Positions 1-9,489 of a stretch of 64,000 nucleotides of DNA are shown piece by piece. Source of the stretch: CAZXEU01 sp965207385 (GTDB taxonomy: Bacteria > Bacteroidota > Rhodothermia > Rhodothermales > Bin80); contig CBDBLZ010000017.1 in NCBI GenBank assembly GCA_965207385.1, positions 88,822-152,821 on the forward strand. The letters run 5' to 3'. Made by a program: the position numbers and the translations under genes. Position 1 is the stretch's first letter; every line of letters starts with the position of its first letter. Below the pieces are notes generated by a model. It was given only the letters and a program-made list of their open reading frames with translations, had not been told where the DNA came from and made no database searches.

Positions 1-2187
1 CGCTGCCCTGTCCGCCGCGTACAGCAGCCGCACTTCTTCTCCAGTGGACGGATTCTGGCCCCAGGTCCTGCCCCTGAGCGTCCAGGTCATGGGGCTCTCG
101 ACGCTGTCTTCGAGGGATGCGCCAAGGTATACGTCCGAGAATTCCTCCTGCTGCTTAACGTCCACGGGAAGCGCGACCGTCTCCGGCCTCCATCGTGTTA
201 TTCCCAGGCCCGAGATGGCAGCATCACTCATGGTTATAGGCAGTGGCGCCGACTCGCGCGATGCCTGGTGCTTGAGCTGCCGGATATACCACGACGTGTT
301 GAGGAGCGACAGATTGACCACGCGTACGTCGCGCCGCACTTGCTCGACTTCCTGGGCATACCACAGCGGGAATGTGTCGTTGTCCCCGTTGGTGAACAGG
401 ATGGAATGCTCGTCCGTGCTAATGAGCATGTTGTAGGCATAGTCCGGCGCCACGTACCGTCCGGAGCGGTCATGGTCATCATAGTTTTCCACGGCCATCC
501 AGCCCGGCACGGCCAGAAACACCAGCGCGCCCAGCCCAACGAGGGCGTACCGCCGCAGCTCTTGCCAGCGGCCCTGCATCGAGTCCAGGACCAGCTGCAG
601 CAGCCCCGTTGCCCCGAGGCCTATCCACAGGCTGAAGGCAAAAAAGCTGGCCACATAGCTGTAGTCCCGCTCCCTGGGCTGCATGGGAGTCTGGTTCAGG
701 TACAGGATGATACCGATGCCGGTGATCAGAAACAGAACCAGCACGCTGAAGGCCCGGCGCCAGTCCCGCGAAAAATGATACATCATGCCGAAAAGGCCCA
801 GAAGCAACGGCAGCGCAAAATAGCGGTTGCGCCCTGCCCACTCGCTCGGCGTCTGGAAGTAGGTATCATACTCGCCGTCGATGAGCCCGAGACCGGTGAT
901 GGCCCTTGAGTCCTGCAGGTCCGACTCCTTGCCCGTGAAATTCCACAGGAAGTAGCGCACGTACATGTGCCCCACCTGGTAGCGCCAGAAGAAGCTCCAA
1001 TCCGAGTCGTAGCGGGCATACTCGCGCCAGTGCTGCGGCATGGCGGAGTAGCGCCTTGGCAGGTACTTCTCGGCCGTCTCGCTGACCATGTTTGTGCGGT
1101 CGTCGAATGCCGGCCCTTGCAAGAGCGGCGTTTCGCCGTACTGCTCCCTCGTCAGATAGGAAACAATAGCTGCAGGTGTCTCGGGATCATTCTCGTCAAT
1201 GGGCGGATTCGAAGCGCTCCGGATGAAAATGAGGGCATACGTCGAGTATCCGATCAGCACCATGAGCAGACAGAGCGCCGCCAAATTGGCCACGGGCCAT
1301 CCGCGGCGGTGCGTGTAGTAAACGCTGAAGACCACGAGCGCCACCACGCCGAATAGTGTTACAAGCGGGGCAGCAGTCCGGCCGGCCATTTCCGGCAGCT
1401 TCTGGATGATGCCGGGATAGACAACGAAAAATGCCAGGGACGCCACCAGGAGTGCGGTCAGGATCCCGCCCCACCGCCTCGTAGACCGCCAGTCAGGCCG
1501 GCCTTCCACCGTCCACTCGGACCGGTCGAATTCCTCGAAGAAGATTATGAGGGCGATGAAGAACAGCGCCAGAAGACTCAGCAGGTGCACGCCGATCGCA
1601 AGCCCGAACAGGTAAGCCACGAGCACGAGCACGCGATTGGCACTGAGACCGAACGGGTTGTGTCCGCCCCGCAGGGAGGCCTCCTCCTTGCGTGCCAGTT
1701 CGCTCCAGCGCATGATGAGCCACACCACGAGTGCGGTAAAAAGCATGGAAAGCGCGTACACTTCCGCCTCCACCGCATTGAACCAGAACGAATCCGTCAC
1801 CGCAAAGGTACAGGCCCCCACAACGCCTCCCGAAATGGCCAGGAGACGCTGGCTGAACGTCCATTGCCCGGGATCTCCCTGCCACTGCTGCACCAGCCGT
1901 ACGATGATCCAGTACGTTAGAAGCACCGTCAGGGCACTTGCCAGCACGGAGAGCAGATTCACGGACAGCGAGACGTACTCCATGGGCACAAACATGGAAA
2001 ACAGTCTGCCCACCAGCATGAAGAAGGGAGCCCCCGGAGGGTGCGAAACCTGCAGTCCGTGCGCAATGGCGATGAACTCGCCGGAATCCCAGAAGCTGGC
2101 CGTGGGTGCAACGGTCAGCACGTACAGCACGAGCGCGTAGCCGAACACACAGGCAGCAGCGATGCCGTGGACCCGATTCCAGTTCAT
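1..2187 (-). CDS. DUF2723 family membrane protein (glycosyltransferase-like), 3' truncated by window edge
   Basis: The reverse strand is open without a stop from an ATG at 2187 to the left edge (729 codons), so the C-terminus lies outside the window. The N-terminal part is a string of hydrophobic helices (first one about residues 8-27), followed by WDSGEF at residues 33-38 and then HPPGAPFF. These are hallmarks of the DUF2723 family, integral membrane proteins related to the protein O-mannosyltransferase/GT-C fold and common in Bacteroidota-like genomes. By analogy the acidic residues of the first loop would bind the lipid-linked sugar donor. The visible C-terminal part is soluble and includes a TNGDNDTFPLWYAQEV segment typical of the family. 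It is divergent from the lptF/G gene with 112 bases between the starts. Family assignment is firm; substrate unknown. Confidence 0.85.
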   Translation of the reverse strand, partial: MNWNRVHGIAAACVFGYALVLYVLTVAPTASFWDSGEFIAIAHGLQVSHPPGAPFFMLVGRLFSMFVPMEYVSLSVNLLSVLASALTVLLTYWIIVRLVQQWQGDPGQWTFSQRLLAISGGVVGACTFAVTDSFWFNAVEAEVYALSMLFTALVVWLIMRWSELARKEEASLRGGHNPFGLSANRVLVLVAYLFGLAIGVHLLSLLALFFIALIIFFEEFDRSEWTVEGRPDWRSTRRWGGILTALLVASLAFFVVYPGIIQKLPEMAGRTAAPLVTLFGVVALVVFSVYYTHRRGWPVANLAALCLLMVLIGYSTYALIFIRSASNPPIDENDPETPAAIVSYLTREQYGETPLLQGPAFDDRTNMVSETAEKYLPRRYSAMPQHWREYARYDSDWSFFWRYQVGHMYVRYFLWNFTGKESDLQDSRAITGLGLIDGEYDTYFQTPSEWAGRNRYFALPLLLGLFGMMYHFSRDWRRAFSVLVLFLITGIGIILYLNQTPMQPRERDYSYVASFFAFSLWIGLGATGLLQLVLDSMQGRWQELRRYALVGLGALVFLAVPGWMAVENYDDHDRSGRYVAPDYAYNMLISTDEHSILFTNGDNDTFPLWYAQEVEQVRRDVRVVNLSLLNTSWYIRQLKHQASRESAPLPITMSDAAISGLGITRWRPETVALPVDVKQQEEFSDVYLGASLEDSVESPMTWTLRGRTWGQNPSTGEEVRLLYAADRAA

Positions 2188-2299
2188 GGGGCTGTCCTGC
2201 GGTTCAGACACATAAACTCCTGTAACTCCGGCACTGGATGCGGGTTGCGTTGACGGATTCCAGGCCGGCGCGCGGGACTCGGTCATACAGGCACAGGCC

Positions 2300-3688
2300 A
2301 TGAAGCTGTTTCACCGAATAATCCTGCAGTCGCTGCCCGGACCGTTCCTGGGCTGGCTTGCCGCGCTGCTCTTTCTGCTGGTGATGCAGTTTTTGATCAA
2401 GCACTTGCCGGACATTGCCGGCCGGGGACTCCCCCTGGGCATGATACTGGAACTGATTGCCTACAGCATTGCCTACATGGTTGTGCTCGCAGTGCCGATG
2501 GCCACGCTGCTCGCCTGCCTCATGGCTTTCGGGCGCCTGATTGAAAGCAGGGCCTACATTGTTATCAGGAATTCGGGCGTATCGCTCTTTCAGCTCGCCT
2601 GGCCCGTGCTGGCTATCGGGGCCCTACTGTCGGCAGGCATGACGTACTTCAACAACGTGATTCTGCCAGAGTCCAACTTTCGCGCACGGGGCATCTTCCT
2701 GGACATCCGGAAGAAGCGCCCGGACTTCGAATTGCAGGTCGGAACGTTTTACGAGGGGATCCGCAACTACAGCATCCTGGTCCGCGAGCGAGACGAGGCC
2801 ACGGGCGAACTGCATGGCATACTGATCTACGACTATTCGCGCGGTAGCCGCAGCGCTGTCACGATCCGGGCCCGCTCCGCGCGGCTTGTCCCTCGCAGCA
2901 ACAATGCCGACCTGCTGCTGGAGGATGGCGAAGTGCACCGGCTTGCCTATGCTTCTTCCCTCTCCAGCCGCGAGCGTTACGAGCGCATGCGCTTCGACCG
3001 CCACCGGCTGCGCCTGGATCTCTCCGAATTCGAATTTGAGCGCAGCGACCCGGCAGAAGGCAGCCGGTCAGACCGGTCTACCCCCACCTCCGCGATGGTA
3101 GAGCTGGTGGATTCGCTCGAGGTCGCAGCCGCCGCAACGCGCGATTTGCTTCGGAGCTCGACACTGGCCGTAGTCCAGGCGGATTCCCTGCACCATGCGG
3201 CTCCGGATCATTCGGAGCTTTTCAGCACGCCGCCTTCGCGCGTGGCGCTCGGAGGACTAACCCGGCGCCAGGGAAGGCAGGTCTACGAGCATGCGGTCGA
3301 ATCGGCGCGCATTGCACACCGGGACGCCGAACGCCTCGGCCGGCGGCTGTCGCGTGAAGAACGCTGGATCAGTCAATACCGCGTCGAAATCTACAAGAAA
3401 TACGCCATTGCGCTGACCTGCCTGATCTTTGCCCTGATTGGTGCTCCGCTGGGCCTGAGCATCCGCTCCGGAGGTCTGGGCAAGTCGGCGCTCATCGCGC
3501 TCGGACTCTTCCTGTTCTACTGGGTCTTTCTGGTCCAGGGAGAAAAGCTCGCCGACCGCTCATTCATCAGTCCTTGGGTCGGCATGTGGATGGCCGACAT
3601 CATCCTGGGCGCGGTGGGCATAGCCCTGTTCCTGTACGTGGCGCTAGATATGAAGACTACGGTGCGATCAAGCCGCCGCCGGAGATAG
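2300..3688 (+). CDS. LptF/LptG family lipopolysaccharide export permease
   Basis: A 462-aa YjgP/YjgQ-type permease. LptF and LptG form the membrane part of the LptBFG ABC complex that extracts LPS from the inner membrane and feeds the Lpt bridge. Three N-terminal transmembrane helices (about 13-34, 50-77, 95-118) are followed by a large periplasmic beta-rich domain and three C-terminal helices (about 365-450), the family layout. It is roughly 100 residues longer than the enterobacterial proteins. The extra length is a charged, Ala/Arg-rich stretch before the last three helices, as in many Bacteroidota homologues. The stop is followed after three bases by rsmI, so the two are probably co-transcribed. 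F versus G cannot be decided from one gene. Confidence 0.9.
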   Translation: MKLFHRIILQSLPGPFLGWLAALLFLLVMQFLIKHLPDIAGRGLPLGMILELIAYSIAYMVVLAVPMATLLACLMAFGRLIESRAYIVIRNSGVSLFQLAWPVLAIGALLSAGMTYFNNVILPESNFRARGIFLDIRKKRPDFELQVGTFYEGIRNYSILVRERDEATGELHGILIYDYSRGSRSAVTIRARSARLVPRSNNADLLLEDGEVHRLAYASSLSSRERYERMRFDRHRLRLDLSEFEFERSDPAEGSRSDRSTPTSAMVELVDSLEVAAAATRDLLRSSTLAVVQADSLHHAAPDHSELFSTPPSRVALGGLTRRQGRQVYEHAVESARIAHRDAERLGRRLSREERWISQYRVEIYKKYAIALTCLIFALIGAPLGLSIRSGGLGKSALIALGLFLFYWVFLVQGEKLADRSFISPWVGMWMADIILGAVGIALFLYVALDMKTTVRSSRRRR

Positions 3689-3691
3689 GGC

Positions 3692-4360
3692 ATGCTGCAT
3701 CTCGTTCCCACCCCGGTCGGCAACCTCGAGGATATCACGCTGCGTGCGCTCAAGACGCTGCAAAGCGTGGACCTGATTGCGTGCGAGGATACGCGACGTA
3801 GCGCGGTCTTGCTTCGGCACTACGGCATTGCTACGCCGACCACAAGCTACCACGACCACAACGAGCGGAAAAAGGCCCCGCGACTGGTGGCACGCATGCT
3901 GGCCGGCGAACAGGTGGCGCTCATTTCGGACGCCGGCTCGCCGGGTGTTTCAGATCCTGGCTTCTACCTCGTGCGCGCCTGCCTGAAAGAAGGCATCGTA
4001 GTCTCCGCATTGCCCGGGGCGACGGCTTTTGTACCTGCCCTGACGGCAAGCGGACTGCCTTGCGAACGGTTCTCCTTCGAAGGATTTCTGCCGGCGCGCA
4101 AGGGTCGCGCGCGCCGGCTGCGCGCCCTGGCAGACGAGACCCGCACCGTGGTTCTCTATGAGGCGCCGCACCGCCTCCTGCGAACCCTTGCAGATCTGGA
4201 ACAGGCATGCGGCGCGGATCGTCCCGCAGTCATCGGGCGCGAACTGACCAAGAAGTTCGAGGAATTCCGCCGGGGAACACTGGGTGAGATTCGCCGCATC
4301 TTTGCCGACGAGGCTTCCCTGCGCGGCGAGATGGTCATTATCATGGGCGCTGCCCCGTAG
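3692..4360 (+). CDS. rsmI: 16S rRNA (cytidine1402-2'-O)-methyltransferase
   Basis: A 222-aa SAM-dependent tetrapyrrole-methylase-fold enzyme that 2'-O-methylates C1402 of 16S rRNA in the decoding centre. Recognisable are the N-terminal LVPTPVGNLEDITLRAL motif, ACEDTRR at about 30-36, ALISDAGSPGVSDPG at about 76-90 and the LPGATAFVPALTASGLP segment that follows. The protein is about 60 residues shorter than E. coli RsmI and lacks its small C-terminal helical domain, a common short form. The ATG lies three bases after the lptF/G stop. Confidence 0.95.
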   Translation: MLHLVPTPVGNLEDITLRALKTLQSVDLIACEDTRRSAVLLRHYGIATPTTSYHDHNERKKAPRLVARMLAGEQVALISDAGSPGVSDPGFYLVRACLKEGIVVSALPGATAFVPALTASGLPCERFSFEGFLPARKGRARRLRALADETRTVVLYEAPHRLLRTLADLEQACGADRPAVIGRELTKKFEEFRRGTLGEIRRIFADEASLRGEMVIIMGAAP

Positions 4361-4375
4361 CCGCCTGACGCTCCC

Positions 4376-5012
4376 ATGACGACAATTGCCAGCTTCACCT
4401 GCAACCCGTTCCAGACCAACTGCTTTCTGGCGCACAGCGCCGGAGAGGCCGTGCTCGTGGATGCCAGCTCATACGGACCCGAAGAGCACGCCGGAATCGA
4501 GCAGTACGTGGAAGAGCATGGACTCAAGGATCCGGCACCTGCTGCTGACGCATGCGCACATCGACCACCTTTACGGATGCACCCATTTCGAGAAGCGTTA
4601 CGGTCTATCGTGGCAAATCCATCCGGAAGCAAGTCCCATGCTGAAACAGGCGGCTGTTCAGGCCATGCTTCTGGGTGCCCCGCGGGTGAGCGTGCCTGGG
4701 ACCCGCCCCACGCTGCAGGATGGCGACACGATCCGTTTCGGCACCTCCACGTGGCAGATTCTGCACACGCCGGGGCATGCACCCGGATCTGTCTGCTTTG
4801 TGGACGCCGAGAGCGGCTTTGTCCTGGTGGGCGACGTACTGTTCATGGGTTCCATCGGGCGCACGGACCTTCCAAAGGGCTCACTGCCGCTTCTCATGCG
4901 ATCCATATTCGACAAGCTGATGCCCCTGCCGGACGACATGGTGGTCTACTCCGGCCACGGCCCCGCGACTACGATCGGGCAGGAAAGAAGAACCAATCCC
5001 TTCTTGCAATAA
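4376..5012 (+). pseudogene. MBL-fold hydrolase (glyoxalase II/YcbL-like) interrupted by a +1 frameshift
   Basis: The N-terminal part is read from ATG 4376 (MTTIASFTCNPFQTNCF), but the zinc-binding core is in the next frame. The change is needed near 4528-4529: removing one G of the GG there joins GLK to IRHLLLTHAHIDH and restores a continuous protein of about 211 aa. The core has THAHIDH (the HxHxDH metal motif), HTPGHAPGS, LVGDVLF and the terminal GHGPATTIGQERRTNPFL of YcbL-type glyoxalase II-like hydrolases, which cleave thioesters such as S-lactoylglutathione. Nothing else looks decayed, so this is either a very recent lesion or a homopolymer error in the assembly. It follows rsmI after 15 bases. 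Confidence 0.8.
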
Positions 5013-5272
5013 TCGCAGTGTGGACGGGCAGAAACTCAGCCGACCGTGCACACCCGATTGGGGCAGAATGAACAACGTGCGGACCTGCCGTTTGGCATGA
5101 CGCATAGGGCCTCACACGCTGCGCCCGGCCTCCGGCGGGTTTTGAACCAGCCGCCGGTTGGGGCATGCCAGGCCTGCCGCCACGCCAGGGACTGGTCAGG
5201 CGCAATTCGGCCGCCGATCCGCGCTTCTGTCTGGCACGAGAGACAGGGTGGGCCGAACAGCGACCGAACCTT

Positions 5273-7402
5273 ATGGCGGCAAAGCCGGGTATCACGGCCA
5301 TTATGCAAGAAACCGTGGCGGGGCAGCCATGCTCCGGACCTCCGGCGTCGCCCGGCGCCACGCTGGTCACCGTAATCATTGTCAATTACAATGTCCGAGA
5401 ACTGCTGCAGCAGGCGCTCAGGAGCGTCCAGCGAGCCGCAGCCGGACTGCGGGCTGAGATTTTCGTCGTGGACAATGATTCAGTGGACGGTTCTGTCGAC
5501 ATGCTACGCCGGGAGTTTCCGGACGTCCATGTGATCGAAAACAAGCAGAATGTCGGCTTTGCCGCGGCCAACAACCAGGCCATCCTGGCCTCCAGGGGCA
5601 AGTACCTGCTGATTCTCAATCCCGACACCATAGTTCAGGAGGACACGCTGGAAGCCCTCGTCGGCTTCATGGACAAGCATCCGCAGGCAGGTGCCGCAGG
5701 CTGCAAGATCCTCAACCCGGACGGTTCCTTCGCCAGGGAAAGCCGCCGCGCTTTCCCGACGCCCAGAGTGGCCTTTTATCGGATGACGGGACTCAGCCGG
5801 CTGTTTCCCCGGAGCAAGGTATTCGGGCGGTATAATCTCAGCTATCTGCCCATCGACGAGATCGCCGAGGTGGATGCGCTGAGCGGCTCGTGCATGATGG
5901 TGAGGCGGGCGGCCCTCCTTGGGCCGTGGCCGGCCGCTCCCGCCCCGGGCGAAATCCCGGATGCCGAGGCCTACCAGGGTGGCGGACTGATGGACGAGGG
6001 ATTCTTCATGTACGGAGAGGATCTGGACTGGTGCTACCGCATTCAGCGCTCCGGATGGAAGATCTTCTATACGCCTGAAACCCAGATTATCCATTACAAG
6101 GGGGCCAGCACCCGGAAGAGCGAGCTGCGTTACGTGCGGCTGTTTCACGGCGCCATGCTTCGCTTTGCCGATAAGCACCTGCAGGATTCCTATCCCCGCT
6201 TCTTCCTCTGGGTGCTCCGGCTGGCCGTCCTTTTCCGCGCCCTGGCGGCGGCGGTCGGCCATGCGCTCAGGCGCCAGCTGCTTCTGGATTTCCTGCTATT
6301 GGCAGCGGCCGTTTCCGCCCTCGGATGGTTCCGTTCCGTGTCCCTGGTTACCGGGTTTCCACCCGTCTACTACGCCGTCATTGCCCCGGGCTTCGCCATG
6401 CTGGCGGTGTGCACCATCGGCGCCATCGGCGGGTACCGGGGACGCAGTACCCGGCTGGGCCCCGTACTGGTCGGCGTGGCCACAGCCGTCGTGCTGCTTT
6501 CTGCTGCCTCCTTCTACTTCAAGCAGATAGCCTTTTCCAGGGCCGTGGTACTGGCCTGTCTGCCAGCAGGCGTATTGCTGTTGGCTGCCGTGCGACTGCT
6601 TCGCCGCGGCAAGAGGCACCTTCGCGGACGCACGCTGTTTGTCGGCCACCCGGACGAGGCTTCACATCTCAGGCGGGCCCTCCATGCAAGCGGCACGCCA
6701 CCCTATGAACTGGTAGGTTACGTCGCCGCGAAGTCGGGGCGGCACGCCGGCGCCAGCGGTGCCATGACGAGGCTGGGCTCGCTCCACCAGCTCAGGGACA
6801 TCGTGAAGCTGCACCGCATCAGCGATGTTGTATTTGGTGCATCGAGCCTTTCGAACAAGACCATATTCACGCTCATGCAGCGTTTGCACGGACTGCCCGC
6901 CCAGTGCCGCATCCTGGCAGAAGGCCCGCTGCAGATTATCGGCAACTCGCTGGACCGGAGCCATTCGGACGGGACGCTGCTGGAAGCCGAGGAGGCTATC
7001 GGAGCCCTTCGAGGCTCCAACTGGCTATTTGACAGCAGCGTCGCGCTGCTGGGGGCCGTCCTGCACCCGGCGATTGCTGCCACCGCCCGCCTGCAGGGAA
7101 CGTCGTCCTTCTGGCGGTCGCTGGCCCTGCGCACACGTCAGTGGCCGACCGTCCTTGTGGGACGCCGCTCCGTCGTCGGCTACCGCTCGAAGGACAATTA
7201 CATTCCTCCCGGCGAGTGGCGCCTCAGGGAAGGTGTATTCACCGTAACCGAAGCCCTGGACAGAAACCGGCCCGTGAGCCCGGAGGAAGCGGAGCAAGCG
7301 TACTGGTATTACGTTAGGAACCAGTCTGCTTTCCTCGACTGGATCATTGTGCTGCGGGCTATTCGTTTGATGAAACACGGGCATCGCCGCCCGCTTTCCT
7401 GA
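5273..7402 (+). CDS. GT2 glycosyltransferase fused to a membrane and Rossmann-like domain
   Basis: From ATG 5273 this is a 709-aa protein; 5165 and 5303 are alternative starts, but residues before about 29 look non-domain. Residues about 29-265 are a family 2 glycosyltransferase: TVIIVNYN at the start, ILNPDT as the nucleotide-binding acidic motif and GEDLDWCYR as the catalytic ED motif typical of rhamnosyl/cell-surface glycosyltransferases. Residues about 338-440 hold four hydrophobic segments. From about 449 a Rossmann-type region (LRGRTLFVGHPDEA, ELVGYV) resembles the CoA_binding_3 domain found upstream of the catalytic part in polyprenyl-phosphate sugar transferases, but no sugar-phosphotransferase domain follows. 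It probably acts in surface polysaccharide or glycan assembly. The accA start is 7 bases downstream. Confidence 0.85.
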   Translation: MAAKPGITAIMQETVAGQPCSGPPASPGATLVTVIIVNYNVRELLQQALRSVQRAAAGLRAEIFVVDNDSVDGSVDMLRREFPDVHVIENKQNVGFAAANNQAILASRGKYLLILNPDTIVQEDTLEALVGFMDKHPQAGAAGCKILNPDGSFARESRRAFPTPRVAFYRMTGLSRLFPRSKVFGRYNLSYLPIDEIAEVDALSGSCMMVRRAALLGPWPAAPAPGEIPDAEAYQGGGLMDEGFFMYGEDLDWCYRIQRSGWKIFYTPETQIIHYKGASTRKSELRYVRLFHGAMLRFADKHLQDSYPRFFLWVLRLAVLFRALAAAVGHALRRQLLLDFLLLAAAVSALGWFRSVSLVTGFPPVYYAVIAPGFAMLAVCTIGAIGGYRGRSTRLGPVLVGVATAVVLLSAASFYFKQIAFSRAVVLACLPAGVLLLAAVRLLRRGKRHLRGRTLFVGHPDEASHLRRALHASGTPPYELVGYVAAKSGRHAGASGAMTRLGSLHQLRDIVKLHRISDVVFGASSLSNKTIFTLMQRLHGLPAQCRILAEGPLQIIGNSLDRSHSDGTLLEAEEAIGALRGSNWLFDSSVALLGAVLHPAIAATARLQGTSSFWRSLALRTRQWPTVLVGRRSVVGYRSKDNYIPPGEWRLREGVFTVTEALDRNRPVSPEEAEQAYWYYVRNQSAFLDWIIVLRAIRLMKHGHRRPLS

Positions 7403-7408
7403 CTCTGT

Positions 7409-8404
7409 ATGGCAAAGCCCGCCCACAAATATCTTTTGGACTTCGAGAAACCGCTCGTCGAACTTGAGGAGAAGCTCAATGAGATGAGAGCGGTGGACAC
7501 GTCGCGCGGCGACGTGGACCTGTCGGAAGAAATTGCGGCGCTGGCGGCCAGGGTGGACGAGCTCCGCGCGTCCATCTACCAGAATCTGACCCGGTGGCAA
7601 CGCGTCCAGATTGCGAGGCATCCGCTCAGGCCATACACGCTGGATTATATCGAAGCCATCACGAGCGGCTTTGTGGAAATGCATGGCGACCGCGCCTTTG
7701 CCGATGACCGCGCCATCGTTGGCGGCTTCGCAATGCTGACGGGCAGCACCTTTGGCTATCGCGACCGGGCAGTGCTGGTGATCGGGCACCAGAAGGGGCG
7801 CGATACCAAGAGCCGCAAATTCAGGCGGTTCGGCATGCCCAACCCGGAGGGATACCGAAAGGCGGGGCGGCTCATGAAGCTGGCAGCAAAGTACAACAAG
7901 CCGGTTGTATGCCTGATTGACACGCCCGGCGCCTATCCCGGGATGGAAGCCGAGGAACGAGGCCAGGCCGAGGCCATAGCCCGCAATCTCTTCGAAATGG
8001 CCCGGCTACCGGTTCCCATTGTGATTGTCATCATTGGCGAAGGGGCCTCGGGAGGAGCCCTCGGGATCGGCGTCGGCGACCGGCTATTGATGCTTGAGAA
8101 CGCCTGGTACTCCGTTATAGCACCTGAAAGCTGCTCGTCGATTCTATGGCGCTCCTGGGACTACAAGGAGGAAGCTGCCCGCGCCCTGAAGCTGACGGCG
8201 CCGGACCTGATTGAGCTCGGCGTCATCGATACCATCGTGCCGGAACCAACCGGTGGCGCGCACCGTGATCCGGAGACGGCCTTTCGCGCCGTGGGTACCG
8301 CTGTCTGCAATGTCCTCAGGGAACTCGAGCCGCTCTCAACGGAAGAGTTGCTGGATGGGCGTCTTGCGCGGCTGGATAAAGTCGGAGTGTTCGAAGAGGG
8401 GTAG
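7409..8404 (+). CDS. accA: Acetyl-CoA carboxylase carboxyltransferase subunit alpha
   Basis: A 331-aa protein with the full AccA pattern: the N-terminal helical region (YLLDFEKPLVELEEKL), RDTKSRKFRRFGMPNPEGYRKA, the LIDTPGAYPGMEAEERGQ loop, IGEGASGGALGIG for the oxyanion/CoA site, and SVIAPESCSSILWR. With AccD it transfers the carboxyl group from carboxybiotin to acetyl-CoA, the committed step of fatty acid synthesis. Length matches the family (about 320 aa). It closes the leftward operon; a strong hairpin lies about 50 bases after the stop. Confidence 0.97.
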   Translation: MAKPAHKYLLDFEKPLVELEEKLNEMRAVDTSRGDVDLSEEIAALAARVDELRASIYQNLTRWQRVQIARHPLRPYTLDYIEAITSGFVEMHGDRAFADDRAIVGGFAMLTGSTFGYRDRAVLVIGHQKGRDTKSRKFRRFGMPNPEGYRKAGRLMKLAAKYNKPVVCLIDTPGAYPGMEAEERGQAEAIARNLFEMARLPVPIVIVIIGEGASGGALGIGVGDRLLMLENAWYSVIAPESCSSILWRSWDYKEEAARALKLTAPDLIELGVIDTIVPEPTGGAHRDPETAFRAVGTAVCNVLRELEPLSTEELLDGRLARLDKVGVFEEG

Positions 8405-8452
8405 GATGCAAGCGGCGTTCTGGCTGTAGCCGGAGCCAACCGTGTCTTGCCT

Positions 8453-8485
8453 GAGACGACGGGCGGGCGCCCGTGGCGGCGTCTC
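8453..8485 (+). terminator. Hairpin downstream of accA, possible terminator
   Basis: GAGACG pairs with CGTCTC, and the inside contains the palindrome ACGGGC-GGGC-GCCCGT, giving a very stable stem. There is no clear T run after it, so termination is inferred from position and stability. Confidence 0.4.
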
Positions 8486-8817
8486 GTTCGAGAAATGCTG
8501 CATTCGTCGAATCACAGGGCTGGCGCCAGGCGATGCTGCTGCTCTTTGAAGGGTCCTGCGCGCTAGGCCGAACGATCCTCGTTTGCTACTCCCTTGCAGG
8601 CTGGACAGGGCGATTGCTTCCGGGACGATGTGTACCACCACCGCTTTCGTCGGGAGCGGGAGCTATGCGCGCCTCACCTTCAGTACCTTTCGTGTGGCAG
8701 AATAGGTTTGCTCAGGTCCAGGTCCGAGGACGATTGCTGCGTTAGAAGGCATAAACCCGCGTACGTCGTCAGGCCCAATCCTTTAATGCACCAGACAGTG
8801 GAATCCCGTATCAATTC
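8486..8817. other. Non-coding gap upstream of the toxin-antitoxin pair
   Basis: About 330 bases between the accA terminator-like hairpin and the toxin start. I see no convincing reading frame, RNA gene or repeat. The last 60 bases are less GC-rich and presumably hold the promoter of the toxin-antitoxin operon, but no clear -35/-10 pair could be fixed. Confidence 0.4.
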
Positions 8818-9156
8818 ATGATGGAGGCGAAGAAGCGCAGCGTCCAGGAATATGAGGATTTACATGGTCGCAATCCGTACAAGAAATGGTTCGATGACCT
8901 CAATTACCATGCTGCCACCAAAGTGGCTGTGGCGCTTGCCCGGTTGAAGCAGGGCAATCTTTCCAACGTTAAGGCCTTGCGACGCGGCGTCTTCGAGCTT
9001 CGTATCCACTTCGGTCCAGGCTACCGAATCTACTTTGGCAAGGACGGCGACACGCTAATTGTTCTTCTCGGTGGCGGAACGGAAAAACGTCAGTCTGGTG
9101 ACATAAATCGTGCGGAACGCCGCTGGCAGCAATACCTTCGACGTAGAACAGGATAA
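8818..9156 (+). CDS. RelE/HigB-type addiction module killer protein
   Basis: A 112-aa basic protein of the ParE/RelE superfamily (HI_1419-type killer proteins, Gp49/HigB-like). Diagnostic are the NPYKKWFDDL start, the ARLKQGNLSNVKAL middle and GVFELRIHFGPGYRIYFGKDGDTLIVLLGGGTEKRQ, the beta-sheet core with the conserved Arg/Tyr residues of ribosome-dependent mRNA interferases. ATG 8818 and 8821 are equally possible. The toxin precedes the antitoxin, the reverse of relBE but usual for higBA. The expected action is mRNA cleavage under stress, neutralised by the neighbour; this is family knowledge, not shown here. Confidence 0.88.
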   Translation: MMEAKKRSVQEYEDLHGRNPYKKWFDDLNYHAATKVAVALARLKQGNLSNVKALRRGVFELRIHFGPGYRIYFGKDGDTLIVLLGGGTEKRQSGDINRAERRWQQYLRRRTG

Positions 9157-9161
9157 AGGCT

Positions 9162-9479
9162 ATGCCACTGACGCGGGACTACAGAGAGACGATTCGAGAG
9201 AGAATCAAGCGGGATCCGGAATTCCGTGAAGCACTTTTGCAGGAAGGTGTGGAGTGTATGTTGGGAGGCGACCTTGAGACTGGCAAGGCGGTGCTGCGCG
9301 ACTACATTCTGGCCACCATGGGATTCAAGGATCTGGGCTCTTTGACCAACAAGTCCCCGAGGAGCCTGATGCGCATGCTGGACGCACAAGGAAATCCTCA
9401 GGCCCGCAATCTATTCAAGATTGTCCAGTGCATTCAGGAACGCGAGGGCCTGCACTTGAGGGTGCACGCCGTTAGGTAA
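9162..9479 (+). CDS. HigA-like addiction module antidote (HI_1420 family)
   Basis: A 105-aa protein beginning five bases after the toxin stop. The pattern LTRDYRETIRERIKRDPEFREALLQEGVECMLGGDLETGKAVLRDYI followed by the helix-turn-helix region LGSLTNKSPRSLMRMLDAQGNPQARNLFKIVQCI is typical of the downstream antidote family paired with HI_1419-type killers. The C-terminal HTH should bind the operon promoter and autoregulate it. A small hairpin follows at 9490. Confidence 0.88.
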   Translation: MPLTRDYRETIRERIKRDPEFREALLQEGVECMLGGDLETGKAVLRDYILATMGFKDLGSLTNKSPRSLMRMLDAQGNPQARNLFKIVQCIQEREGLHLRVHAVR

Positions 9480-9489
9480 CCTGTGAAAT

